Positions 1 to 7,291 of a stretch of 29,354 nt of DNA are shown one piece after another. Position 1 is the stretch's first letter, and every line of letters starts with the position of its first letter. The translations under genes were made by a program, and so were the position numbers. Location of the stretch: positions 1-29,354 of the IMG/VR virus record IMGVR_UViG_3300025322_000122, one strand, 5' to 3'. This DNA is from a virus. The notes under the pieces are model-generated. The model saw only the letters and a list, made by a program, of their open reading frames with translations. It had not been told where the DNA came from and did not search any database.

Positions 1-188
1 GCCTGGGCGAAGTTGCCACCGGCGTACAGTGCCTTCCGCGCCATCGGCATGTTGCCGCCAGCGGCAGCCCGTCCCGCCTCAAGCAACACATTCCGTTCGC
101 GCTGGGTGTTGCCCAGCTCATAGCCCTTGGTTGCGGAGCTCAACCAATCCGACGCGTCAGGAATGTAAGGCTGCAGCAACCCAGGCAT
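1..188 (-). CDS. Ejection-like virion protein, partial (N-terminal 62 residues)
   Basis: The reading frame opens with ATG at 188 and stays open to the window edge, so only the N-terminus is visible (begins MPGLLQPYIPDASDWLSS). The start codon overlaps the TGA stop of the gene upstream (ATGA), which supports it. The visible part is Gln/Ala/Gly-rich and ends in a GGNMPMARKALYAGGNF segment. This style resembles phage internal or ejection proteins that deliver DNA into the cell. In P22 the genes after gp26/gp14 are the ejection genes gp7, gp20 and gp16, so position agrees. The specific identity is inferred from context and composition, not from a diagnostic motif. Confidence 0.55.
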   Translation of the reverse strand, partial: MPGLLQPYIPDASDWLSSATKGYELGNTQRERNVLLEAGRAAAGGNMPMARKALYAGGNFAQ

Positions 189-856
189 CAGAGGAACCTC
201 CCCGCATAGTTGGCGCCGCTGGCCACGTTGCCAGCCCCGAGCATGCCCGTGCCAGCACCATACCCTTGCTGCCACATATTGTAATTTGCGAGATTAGACA
301 GGCCGCCAGTGAGAGCATTTCCGGCCCCAGTAATGCCCTGCCCCATCGTCAGGCCAGCCTGCGAGAGCAATCCGGCCTGGGTGGCCGCTGACTGCGTACC
401 CGTGCCGGTCAGTGACGTAGCAGCCGTGCGCCCGGTATCCACCAGGCCGCCAATCTGGGCGAGGCGCTTGTTGTAGGCGTCGAGCATATTGCGCTGGCCA
501 TAGTCGTAGAGCGCGGCGCGGACATTGCCGCCGCTGGAGCCGGTGAGCGCATACTTGTCGTTCACCGCCCCAAGCCCGGCCTGCTGCGCGGCGAGCCAGC
601 CCGGATCGCTCTGGAAATTGGAATAGAAAGCCTGCTGCTCTTCCGGCGTGCCGAGGCCAATAGCCTGCTGATATTTTGACAGAGCCCCAGTGCCTGCCTG
701 CATGTACGGCGACAGGAGCTCTTCGTTGCGTTGCTGTTGCGCTGCAACGGCGGCAGCCGCCTTTTTCTGACCCTTTGCCGCCTGCGATGCGCCATAGATC
801 TGCGAGCCAGCCCCGATCGCCGCAGCGCCGATGATGGCGGCCGTCGTCCCAATCAT
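188..856 (-). CDS. DNA-ejection/internal virion protein (P22 gp7-like position)
   Basis: 222 residues. The N-terminus (residues 3-30) is a small-residue hydrophobic stretch, followed by an Ala/Gln-rich helix, a GTPEEQQAFYSNFQSDPGW segment, then a Gly/Ala-rich C-terminal half with repeated LTGxG and AGLL elements. Such low-complexity Ala/Gly composition with one hydrophobic segment is usual for podoviral ejection proteins, which leave the head and help DNA cross the envelope. The gene follows the acetyltransferase gene with a one-base TAATG overlap and overlaps the next gene by ATGA. I did not find a diagnostic motif; the call rests on composition and on its place at the end of the tail module. 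Confidence 0.6.
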   Translation of the reverse strand: MIGTTAAIIGAAAIGAGSQIYGASQAAKGQKKAAAAVAAQQQRNEELLSPYMQAGTGALSKYQQAIGLGTPEEQQAFYSNFQSDPGWLAAQQAGLGAVNDKYALTGSSGGNVRAALYDYGQRNMLDAYNKRLAQIGGLVDTGRTAATSLTGTGTQSAATQAGLLSQAGLTMGQGITGAGNALTGGLSNLANYNMWQQGYGAGTGMLGAGNVASGANYAGRFL

Positions 857-1293
857 TACAGCAAATCCTTAATAAACTGCTGTTCCAGCGGCTTGTAACC
901 CATGCGGGTATAGAGAGATGAGACTGGCGCGCCTTCCGGCGCTACCACCAGCGCTTTCGCGATGCCCCGGCTGATCGCCCAATGCTCTGCTTCCAGCAGC
1001 AAGCGCACACCTGAGCCGCGCGCATCCGGCGCGACGTACCAAAACAGCTCGCTCATCACCTTGTCGCCGGAATGCGGATGGCGCGTCGCGATCGCGCCGA
1101 GCATGCCGACGATCTCGCCTTGCCGCTCATCGATGAGCACGAGCCCATGCTCAGCCTGGATGAGATTCCTCGCAAGCTGTGCCTGGGCGTGGCGATTGAC
1201 GCTCAGATGCCACGAATAGCCGCTCTCCACCATGAACTGCACGCCGAGCTCAACGAGCTGCGGCACATCGGCCAGGGTCGCAGCTCGGATCAT
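856..1293 (-). CDS. GNAT-family N-acetyltransferase
   Basis: 145 residues with a complete GNAT fold signature. Motif A with the acetyl-CoA pyrophosphate loop is at residues 91-99 (ARGSGVRLL), preceded by the strand SELFWYVAPD. Motif B, LYTRMGY, is at 127-133. The protein should transfer an acetyl group from acetyl-CoA to an amine; the substrate cannot be read from the sequence. It sits inside the tail/ejection operon, starting in an ATGA overlap with the fibre-like gene and ending in TAATG with the ejection gene, so it is made late in infection. It may modify a virion or host protein. The family call is firm, the role open. Confidence 0.88.
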   Translation of the reverse strand: MIRAATLADVPQLVELGVQFMVESGYSWHLSVNRHAQAQLARNLIQAEHGLVLIDERQGEIVGMLGAIATRHPHSGDKVMSELFWYVAPDARGSGVRLLLEAEHWAISRGIAKALVVAPEGAPVSSLYTRMGYKPLEQQFIKDLL

Positions 1294-2003
1294 AAAAAAC
1301 CGAAAAGCGCATATGTACCACTGTCAATACTTCCAGAAGAAAAAGTTATTCTAAGGGCGTTTATTGCTGAACTATTAAAAAAATGACCAATCATTGAGTA
1401 AAACGCAACACCAGACACATCCATACCCATAATATACATTGGATAACTACCACCATGATAATTAAATATATCTAGAGATATGTTCCAAGACGAAGACGAC
1501 GCTCTAGTAACTATATCACTTATCATTGAGTCAGTTGACGGCGACGTAAAAACAGTAGAATTGTATGTATTTACCGACGAGTTCCTATAGCTACCTGTAT
1601 TAAAAGTAGATCCGTTATCTGTAGAAGCCCTAACGACGGGCCGCTGATCGGCTCCACTGTTGTGACTTATGTTACTTATAAATAAATTAAGATGAAGGTA
1701 GTGATTTGGTATATTCGTGATATCAAAAGATGCCGCAGATGGCAGGGAGCCGCTCGCAATTGTGATAACGCCACCACCGTAAACAGGATTAGCAGATGCC
1801 CCCTTTGTGATTAGCCGTTGGTTTGCAATTCCTGATCCAAGCGCCTGCCAATTATTGGCTCCACGGTAAAGAATATCGCCCTGTGATGCCCCAATGTAAT
1901 CAAGTATTTTTTCAAATCGTGAAAAATATGCATCCCATTCTAGATTTAGCCGTCCTGTCTCAGGATTGACAACTTGTTTGTTCTCTGGGCGTATAATACT
2001 CAT
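1290..2003 (-). CDS. Tail fibre/needle-like receptor-binding protein
   Basis: 237 residues. The N-terminal 50 residues form a short charged segment (ETGRLNLEWDAYFSRFEKIL), likely the attachment helix. A fibre-type stretch follows (GDILYRGANNWQALGSG, then QRLITKGASANPV), a pattern common in phage tail fibres. Residues 80-237 are Ser/Thr/Asn/Gly-rich and look like a beta-structured tip. It lies directly after the gp10-like gene, where P22 has the gp26 tail needle, so it may be the needle or its tip. The DNA is visibly AT-rich compared with both neighbours, especially 1300-1750, which suggests the receptor-binding part was acquired separately. Start ATG overlaps the upstream stop (ATGA). Confidence 0.6.
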   Translation of the reverse strand: MSIIRPENKQVVNPETGRLNLEWDAYFSRFEKILDYIGASQGDILYRGANNWQALGSGIANQRLITKGASANPVYGGGVITIASGSLPSAASFDITNIPNHYLHLNLFISNISHNSGADQRPVVRASTDNGSTFNTGSYRNSSVNTYNSTVFTSPSTDSMISDIVTRASSSSWNISLDIFNYHGGSYPMYIMGMDVSGVAFYSMIGHFFNSSAINALRITFSSGSIDSGTYALFGFL

Positions 2004-3454
2004 CGGGTACCTCTCGCGTGCACATACGCCTGAGTGAGGCCCTTAAGCACAGCCGCCGACGCCCGAAACCGCCAGATACGCCCCTTTTTGGTGCAGCGCC
2101 CCCAGCGGTTCAGGCGTATCGTCTGATCGCGCTCGCCTAGCCGTCCAATCGACTGCGTGCGCTCGCACTGGAAGGTAGCGCCGCCGTCGTCAGAAAAATC
2201 AATCATAAGTACCGGATTGGCATCGCTCTCCGTGGTACTGTTGAGTCCCACCCCGGAAATAATGTCAACCTCCACGCCATCGACGAGAAGCCGGTTGGGG
2301 AACTTATGGGAATGCGGACAGTGTGCCTCGAACACAAGTTCTGTGCCATCCTCAGTGTAGCTGTCAGCGTTAATGTAATACAGCTTGCCGTTGCTCTCGT
2401 TTCCGACGATGTACTTTCCGGAGAACTGTATTGCATAATTGGCAATCCAATGGTCATCCCCATAGGACTGCCGTTCGAACCACGCATTTTCTAGCCCTGT
2501 CTTTCTGGCTGTCGCCACATCGAGGCAATAGGTAAAATTGGCCCCCTTCAGCGTGTAGATCTCGTGCCCCTGGAAACTGTGCACGGAGCCAACCATAGTC
2601 GCGCGCTGCGCGTCCGTGAGACCGGCAATCGCCCGCTCCACGGCATGATTTGAGGCACGCTCAGCGGCGCCGTCCCTGCCATAGCGGACGATGTTGTTGT
2701 GATCGACCCAGATCAGCGCCTTTTCGAATTTGGCCACCGTATGCGGCCCAGTCAGCCCGAGTTCGATATCCTGCTGTACCGCGGAGAACGGAAACGGCTG
2801 TCCGGCAAGGGAGGTATCCGGTTGCCAGATTTCCAGGCTTTTCGTGCCAAACGCGTAGAAAAATCCGGCGTTCACGAATACGCGAACAAGGCGGTCCGCG
2901 CTCGAATTCATGTTGTCGAACGCGAGCGCGTTGATTGATGTCGCATCTTCAAAATCAGAGCAATACACCTGCCCGGTAGAGATGCCGAACAACATTCTAC
3001 CCTTCAGATAGTCGATGCTGTTCGGAGCCGGAAGATCGGTATCCGCATTCAGTGTGATCGTCGATGAGCTCAGCACATAGTACTGTCCGTCAGAGGTCAC
3101 GATACCAATCTGTGGTGTCGTCGCGCGGTTTCTTGCGAGAAACACCCGGCCGGAGCCGCTCAGCGACCCAATCAGTGTAGTGGTTCCAGAACCGTCGAAT
3201 GACGCCACCTGGTTGCCCAGAAACGCAATCAACTCGGCGTCGGATAGCTCGATCAGGCCGCGCTCGGCACCAGCATACGTTGTTCCTGCCGTGTCCCATC
3301 GGGTCAGGCCTGGCGCACCATAGAGGGTGAACGGTGTTTTCCCGCTCTCGCCATTGATCTCGGTGTAGCCGTTGATCAGCCGCGCGCCAGCCACCTGGCC
3401 ACTGCGGCCCCGAACGGTCGCCGAGGGCAGTACCAGCGGTATAGGCGTGCTCAT
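2000..3454 (-). CDS. P22 gp10-like packaged-DNA stabilisation protein (tail hub)
   Basis: 484 residues, close to the P22 gp10 length. The N-terminus (PLVLPSATVRGRSGQVAGARLINGYTEI, shown here only as its key idea: a variable-loop strand ending in LINGYTE) and the following GAPGLTRW segment are typical of the gp10 family. The middle carries IDYLKGRMLFG and SLEIWQP motifs found in this family. In P22, gp10 binds beneath gp4 and closes the portal channel after packaging. The gene is read directly after the gp4-like gene with ATGA overlap, matching P22 order. Family recognition is by sequence feel and synteny. Confidence 0.82.
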   Translation of the reverse strand: MSTPIPLVLPSATVRGRSGQVAGARLINGYTEINGESGKTPFTLYGAPGLTRWDTAGTTYAGAERGLIELSDAELIAFLGNQVASFDGSGTTTLIGSLSGSGRVFLARNRATTPQIGIVTSDGQYYVLSSSTITLNADTDLPAPNSIDYLKGRMLFGISTGQVYCSDFEDATSINALAFDNMNSSADRLVRVFVNAGFFYAFGTKSLEIWQPDTSLAGQPFPFSAVQQDIELGLTGPHTVAKFEKALIWVDHNNIVRYGRDGAAERASNHAVERAIAGLTDAQRATMVGSVHSFQGHEIYTLKGANFTYCLDVATARKTGLENAWFERQSYGDDHWIANYAIQFSGKYIVGNESNGKLYYINADSYTEDGTELVFEAHCPHSHKFPNRLLVDGVEVDIISGVGLNSTTESDANPVLMIDFSDDGGATFQCERTQSIGRLGERDQTIRLNRWGRCTKKGRIWRFRASAAVLKGLTQAYVHARGTR

Positions 3455-4134
3455 GAGCGCCCCGGCACAAAGCGCGTAACTGGCTCACGCTCGAAGTCTT
3501 GCGCCTCGTCGCCAAGCTGCTCGGCACGCATGAGGATGCGATTGGCCACCTCACCCTCAATGCCGTAGGAGTCGAGCAGCCGCGCGGCTAAACCATAACC
3601 AATTGTCTCCAGCTCCTCCTGCGGGATGTCGATATCGTTGGCGAGGTCGTCCAGATCATCCGTGCGCTTATGATACGTGACCTTGAACGTCTCGGTCGTT
3701 ACCGTCGCCTTGACCGGCCACACATATAGCGTAGGAGCGCCGCGCTGCGGATCGAAATAATATTGCGTGGGCGTGCCGGTGGAGGTCTTGCTTGGCAAAT
3801 CGAAGTATTCTTGCCGTGTGAACAACCGCATGGGGAGATCATTGCTGCTGGTGTCGCGATAGCGGATCGACATGATGCGCAGCGGATTGAGCGTCGCGGC
3901 GAGATCGTAGGACGCTGTCGCCGCAACGAGCGATACGCTGCCCTCGACACGCTTCCAGAGGAACGGCCCTCGCCGCTGCCACGTCTTGAGCATCAAGTTC
4001 AGCTCCTGCAGCGCGGCGGCCGCTTCGTCGGCGTCGAGCGCCTGCGTCAGGGCGAGCACGTTGAGTTTCTGCAGCGCATAAACGATCACCTGACGGGCTG
4101 TCAGTGAAAAATCGTAGGAATTGGAGAGAGCCAT
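3451..4134 (-). CDS. P22 gp4-like head-completion/packaged-DNA stabilisation protein
   Basis: 227 residues. The N-terminal helices (ARQVIVYALQKLNVL, then DADEAAAALQELNLMLKTW) match the P22 tail accessory factor gp4 family, which forms the ring below the portal. A WKRVEGSVSLV strand, LFTRQEYFDLPSK, and the PTQYYFDPQRGAPTLYVWP block follow and are typical of this family in many podoviruses. The C-terminus ends in a charged tail. The start ATG at 4134 shares one base with the stop of the zinc-ribbon gene (TAATG), and the stop overlaps the gp10-like start (ATGA). P22 gp4 also has muralytic activity; whether this protein does is not visible. Confidence 0.82.
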   Translation of the reverse strand: MALSNSYDFSLTARQVIVYALQKLNVLALTQALDADEAAAALQELNLMLKTWQRRGPFLWKRVEGSVSLVAATASYDLAATLNPLRIMSIRYRDTSSNDLPMRLFTRQEYFDLPSKTSTGTPTQYYFDPQRGAPTLYVWPVKATVTTETFKVTYHKRTDDLDDLANDIDIPQEELETIGYGLAARLLDSYGIEGEVANRILMRAEQLGDEAQDFEREPVTRFVPGRS

Positions 4135-4379
4135 TAGAGATCGTCAGCCGTCACTTCATTGGCGGAGAGGAAGACATCGTCTGGATTATTGGCGAACGGT
4201 ACATTTTGGTCATCGCGCACGCCGCGCACGAAGTCCTGCGGGTGCCGCGGCTCCCAGCAACGCCGGCACACGCGAAGACCGGTCCACTCAAGTTGGATGT
4301 CGCTGGCGTAATGCGTGAAGCCGCAGCGCTGGCACTTATAAAGCCAGTCGCCCGCGCGCCACGTGTTACGGATGGCCAT
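4134..4379 (-). CDS. Small zinc-ribbon protein
   Basis: 81 residues with two CxxC knuckles, Cys16/Cys19 and Cys38/Cys41, spaced like a one-zinc ribbon. The first lies in a YKCQRCGFTHYASD segment and the second in a VCRRCWEPRHPQDF segment; the latter resembles small phage proteins found beside gp4-type genes. The C-terminus is acidic (residues 60-81). Its position immediately before gp4 with a one-base overlap suggests a structural or assembly role, but no function is known to me. A zinc-binding call is well supported by the cysteines; the role is unknown. Confidence 0.7.
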   Translation of the reverse strand: MAIRNTWRAGDWLYKCQRCGFTHYASDIQLEWTGLRVCRRCWEPRHPQDFVRGVRDDQNVPFANNPDDVFLSANEVTADDL

Positions 4380-4405
4380 GAGATTACCTCAATGAACGAA
4401 AGCGG

Positions 4406-4470
4406 CGGGATGCCGCAGGGTCAATAACGGCATCCCGAACCTGACGCGGTACGTGGGAGGGCGCGTCAGG
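4406..4470 (-). other. Two adjacent perfect stem-loops between late genes
   Basis: 4406-4415 and 4428-4437 form a perfect 10-bp inverted repeat with a 12-base loop. 4440-4448 and 4462-4470 form a perfect 9-bp repeat, the second one spanning the stop codon of the 126-aa gene. Neither is followed by a T-run on the minus strand, so a simple intrinsic terminator is unlikely; mRNA processing or protection of the 3' end is a fair guess. Confidence 0.55.
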
Positions 4471-4846
4471 ATTTCTTGATCATATGCAGCGTGATCGTAT
4501 ACGTACTGCCGATGTCGAAGCCGCGCGTAGTCAACACAATGTCGCCGGTGACACCAGTGCCGCTTTCGGCACTATTCTGCAGCAACGCGCGCTCAAAGCA
4601 CAGATCTTCTTGCCCTTCCAGCTCGGCGAACGGCACCGAAGAATCAGCCCCCCAGGCAAGCGTGACTTGCCCTCCGCTGACGGCATATTCGATCTTGCGC
4701 AGCGCCACACGACGCGCAGGCGGCAGCAGTTCAGAAATGTCAACCTTGACGACATCGCTTTCCTGAACCGCATCCGTTGCTCTGCCGGTCAAATGGACGA
4801 TAGCATTACGCTCGCCAGTGTGGACGATTTGAATCGTGGTATCCAT
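4466..4846 (-). CDS. Small late protein, probable structural, function unknown
   Basis: 126 residues, predicted mainly beta: alternating strands such as NAIVHLTGRAT, VKVDISELL, ALRKIEYAVSGGQVTLAWG and DIVLTTRGF. A bulky hydrophobic-charged end (TITLHMIKKS) closes it. No catalytic motif, signal peptide or membrane segment is visible. It lies between the paralogous pair and the zinc-ribbon gene in the head/tail module. I do not recognise a named family; homologues in other podoviruses are likely to be labelled hypothetical. A virion or head-tail accessory role is inference from position. Confidence 0.65.
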   Translation of the reverse strand: MDTTIQIVHTGERNAIVHLTGRATDAVQESDVVKVDISELLPPARRVALRKIEYAVSGGQVTLAWGADSSVPFAELEGQEDLCFERALLQNSAESGTGVTGDIVLTTRGFDIGSTYTITLHMIKKS

Positions 4847-4857
4847 GTTGCTCCAGA

Positions 4858-5397
4858 CTACAGTTCGAATTCAGCCCAAACGAGCGAGATTTGATATGTC
4901 TCTGAGTCGGTTTGCGACTTGCCAGTACCGATATAGACACCTGGAGGCACTATAACAGTTCCATCAAAATCATAATTTCCAAGATATGCCGTGCTCTGGA
5001 TGTGCCCAAAACCCAATGATTTCAGGAACGCTGGCGCGGTAGTTGTTGCAGAAAGCGTGAATCGCATCGCGCTTGCCTGACCGTGCCCCAAATAGGCGTT
5101 CTGCGATGCAGTAGCCGTGAAGGCGCTGATTGGCCCTCCAGACGCCACTTGAGCCCCAACGTTGTGTAGGACAGATAACGCAAATGCATCAGTGTGCTGC
5201 CCGACAGAGGCAGAAGTTAAGGCCATGTGGATATGCAGCAAAACCGCCAGCTTGTTGGAACCAACGGGATTCCAAAGCCCGAATTTTTGCGCTGTGCCAT
5301 TAAATTCTGGCAAGGTGGTACCAGCGGCAGTCGTGGAGCCGATGAAGACGCGGCCAGCGGCAACCTCAGCGGCATATTTTCCGGCAGAAATGCCCAT
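4858..5397 (-). CDS. Structural protein, tandem paralogue B
   Basis: 179 residues, starting MGISAGKYAAEVAAGRVFIG. It aligns from its first residue with the gene just upstream (5410-5958): both share GKY(A/V)xEVAAGRVFIGST(T/A)AAGT, a middle NA(Y/L)LGxGxASxMRF block, and a C-terminal DFxGxxxxPPGxxx segment ending in WAE(F/V)x(L/F). The two genes lie 12 bases apart, so they arose by tandem duplication. The beta-rich, Gly/Ala/Thr-rich composition suggests a virion surface or decoration protein. No known family could be named. The pair may form a heteromer, or the copies may have split roles. Confidence 0.68.
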   Translation of the reverse strand: MGISAGKYAAEVAAGRVFIGSTTAAGTTLPEFNGTAQKFGLWNPVGSNKLAVLLHIHMALTSASVGQHTDAFALSVLHNVGAQVASGGPISAFTATASQNAYLGHGQASAMRFTLSATTTAPAFLKSLGFGHIQSTAYLGNYDFDGTVIVPPGVYIGTGKSQTDSETYQISLVWAEFEL

Positions 5398-5409
5398 AGT
5401 GGGTCACGC

Positions 5410-5958
5410 TCAGAATGGCACTTCCGCCCACGCAATTGACATTGAGAACAGCGCGGTCTGCGCGATCGATGAGCAGACAAAGAACAGTTGGCCCGGTGGA
5501 ATGATGATTGAGCCTTCAAAATCCAGGTTCCAGCCGAAAATGCCGTTTCCAGCGGTAGCGAACTCAATGCTGTGCCCAGAGAACATCGCCGCGGTACCGC
5601 CTGCCGTCAGTGTCGTTGTACCAGCAGGGCAGAACCTCATACTGGAAGCGTTGCCGCCCCCAAGAAGCGCATTCTTCGGGGTGCCGTCGTTGAATGCCGA
5701 CAATGGGGCTGCCGTCCCAATTGCATAGCCAACGTTCTGGTTCGCAAAACCCAGAGACCCTAGCGCGATTGTGCCGGAGGTGTAACCGCCCTTGAACCAT
5801 AGCGGAATTGCGTATTTGCCGGGATCAGTGTTCCAGATGCCGAACGTTACGGCCGTGCCGGTGGAGATCGGAAATGCCGTACCAGCAGCAGCAGTGGAGC
5901 CAATAAAGACGCGGCCAGCCGCGACTTCCGAAACGTATTTACCGGATGAAAGAGCCAT
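5410..5958 (-). CDS. Structural protein, tandem paralogue A
   Basis: 182 residues from ATG 5958, chosen because an AGGTGG ribosome-binding site lies six bases upstream and because this start aligns with the paralogue's start; a GTG at 5967 is an in-frame alternative. It shares the EVAAGRVFIGST N-terminus, the NALLGGGNASSMRF block and the FEGSIIIPPGQ segment with the downstream gene. The protein is rich in Gly, Ala, Thr and Phe with predicted beta structure and no membrane or signal sequence. It sits in the capsid-proximal late module and is probably a virion component, possibly a head decoration or fibre protein. Confidence 0.7.
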   Translation of the reverse strand: MALSSGKYVSEVAAGRVFIGSTAAAGTAFPISTGTAVTFGIWNTDPGKYAIPLWFKGGYTSGTIALGSLGFANQNVGYAIGTAAPLSAFNDGTPKNALLGGGNASSMRFCPAGTTTLTAGGTAAMFSGHSIEFATAGNGIFGWNLDFEGSIIIPPGQLFFVCSSIAQTALFSMSIAWAEVPF

Positions 5959-5967
5959 TTTAGCCAC

Positions 5968-6153
5968 CTATTTGCCGAGTTTCTTGAGAGTCTGCGCGAG
6001 CCTGGCGCGCTGGCCGAGTAGGCCGCCTTTGCCTGCGGCCGCGGCGAGCTTCGCCGCGGGAATGTTCTTGCCCGGCTTGGCGCCGAGCGACTTGCGGAGG
6101 GTGCCCGGCTTCTTGATGGCGCCCTTAATCCATTTTTTCGGAGGCTTGCCCAT
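5968..6153 (-). CDS. Small basic phage protein of the KKWIKGAIKKPG type
   Basis: 61 residues from ATG 6153. A longer in-frame start at 6213 exists, but it would run into the coding sequence of the upstream beta-helix gene, and the internal start fits the family. The protein is strongly basic: MGKPPKKWIKGAIKKPGTL, then IPAAKLAAAAGKGG and a C-terminal RARLAQTLKKLGK. Proteins with a KKWI..AIKKPG N-terminus recur in tailed phages, usually between structural genes, with no established function. Basic charge suggests nucleic-acid or capsid-interior binding, which is inference. Confidence 0.72.
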   Translation of the reverse strand: MGKPPKKWIKGAIKKPGTLRKSLGAKPGKNIPAAKLAAAAGKGGLLGQRARLAQTLKKLGK

Positions 6154-6154
6154 A

Positions 6155-7144
6155 TCAAGACGCGGCCACAGCCACGGCCAAGCCAGAGGTCGCGGCGGTC
6201 GGCGCGGCGCCATCGATGTAGACGCGGCCGGACACCGTCGCGGCTTCCCAATCGGTCGCGCCGATCAGCGTACAATTGCGCAGCATGACGAGACCGTTCG
6301 GAGAGGTACCGGTCGCTACCGCAAACGCCTCAGTCATTGTGGTAGCCGCCGACTGAATCGGGTTGATAAACCAGCAGTTTTCGAACAACACCCAGCGGTC
6401 GATGCCCGTGGCCGGAATGTTGACAAACGACATCCCAGCCGCCTCAGCATAGGAGAGGATGATGCAGTTGCGGAAGGTGTTGCGCGTTGCACCGCCGGAC
6501 AGCACCATTTCGTAGGTGGCTGCCGTGCCGCGGGCGATCGTGTCGAGCCCAATCACGCAGTTTTCAAAGAGGTTCTCACTGCCGGTCAACTTGAGGCTGT
6601 AATTGTCGGCGGTGTCCATTGTGTCATGGCCAATGCCGGCGAAGTGGCAATTGACAAAATGGTTGCGCTGGCCGCTTACCAGCACCGCGCCCTTGGAGGT
6701 GGCATCATCGACGCCGTGAAACACGTGGATGTTGGCAATCAGGCAGTTGTCAGCGCTGACCGTAAACAGGTCATCGACGTTGGTGGCGGTGGAGAGCTGG
6801 GCAATGCGGGAGCGCTGCGCGACCTGGTTGCCGGAGTTGACGCCGATGAGGTGCACGCCGTCCTTCGCCCACGCCAGGGCAGAGGACTGATAATCCGTGG
6901 TATTCGCCGCGGTGTTGGAACTCGCGATCATGAACACGGTGTCGTTGTGATCAGCCGTCGCCAGCGTCTGCGCCTTGGATAGCGTGGCCAGCGGCTGCTT
7001 GACGTTGGTGCCCCGGTTGCCGTCAGAGCCCCCGGAATCTGTTCCAGGCGCGCAGAAAAATGCCTTGGATGCGCGGCCAAACGGAATGGACGGCAGCAGC
7101 GGCACGCCGCCCATTGCAAAGGCCATATCGCCGAAAGTCGTCAT
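6155..7144 (-). CDS. Right-handed beta-helix virion protein
   Basis: 329 residues. The N-terminus GGVPLLPSIPFGRASKAFFC is followed by a PGTDSGGSDGNRGTNVKQPLATLSKA block, the usual entry into a pectate-lyase-like helix. Then come ladder rungs: HLIGVNSG, CLIANIHVFHG, NHFVNCHFAG, NLFENCVIG, NTFRNCIILSY, VLFENCWFIN, LVMLRNCTLIG, with stacked Asn/Cys at each turn. Beta-helices in phages often bind or cut polysaccharide or decorate the capsid. Its position right after the major capsid gene rather than after the tail genes favours a head-associated or decoration role. No catalytic residues could be assigned. Confidence 0.75.
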   Translation of the reverse strand: MTTFGDMAFAMGGVPLLPSIPFGRASKAFFCAPGTDSGGSDGNRGTNVKQPLATLSKAQTLATADHNDTVFMIASSNTAANTTDYQSSALAWAKDGVHLIGVNSGNQVAQRSRIAQLSTATNVDDLFTVSADNCLIANIHVFHGVDDATSKGAVLVSGQRNHFVNCHFAGIGHDTMDTADNYSLKLTGSENLFENCVIGLDTIARGTAATYEMVLSGGATRNTFRNCIILSYAEAAGMSFVNIPATGIDRWVLFENCWFINPIQSAATTMTEAFAVATGTSPNGLVMLRNCTLIGATDWEAATVSGRVYIDGAAPTAATSGLAVAVAAS

Positions 7145-7160
7145 GATAGTCTCCAGAAAC

Positions 7161-7287
7161 GCGCACGGCAGCGGAGACGGCTAGGGAATGACGGGTCCCT
7201 CTACCGTGCGCCTGTTGCAGATTGTGGATGGTTGTCCGTCGTCAAACGGCGTTGTGTATGAGTTTTGCTTAAATCCAATACACAACG
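7161..7287 (-). other. Structured intergenic region downstream of the capsid gene
   Basis: 7161-7168 and 7204-7211 are perfect 8-bp inverted repeats with a further AGGG/CCCT pair inside. 7250-7259 and 7278-7287 form a perfect 10-bp repeat with an 18-base loop, five bases past the capsid stop codon. On the minus strand no T-run follows either stem. They may protect the abundant capsid mRNA or act as partial terminators that lower expression of the downstream genes. Confidence 0.5.
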
Positions 7288-7291
7288 TGGG

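Noticed and set aside
5792-6982. Long plus-strand frame (396 aa) across the beta-helix and paralogue genes
   Set aside because: It lies antisense to clearly coding minus-strand genes with family resemblance and coupling; its Arg/His/Gly-rich translation is the usual third-position shadow.
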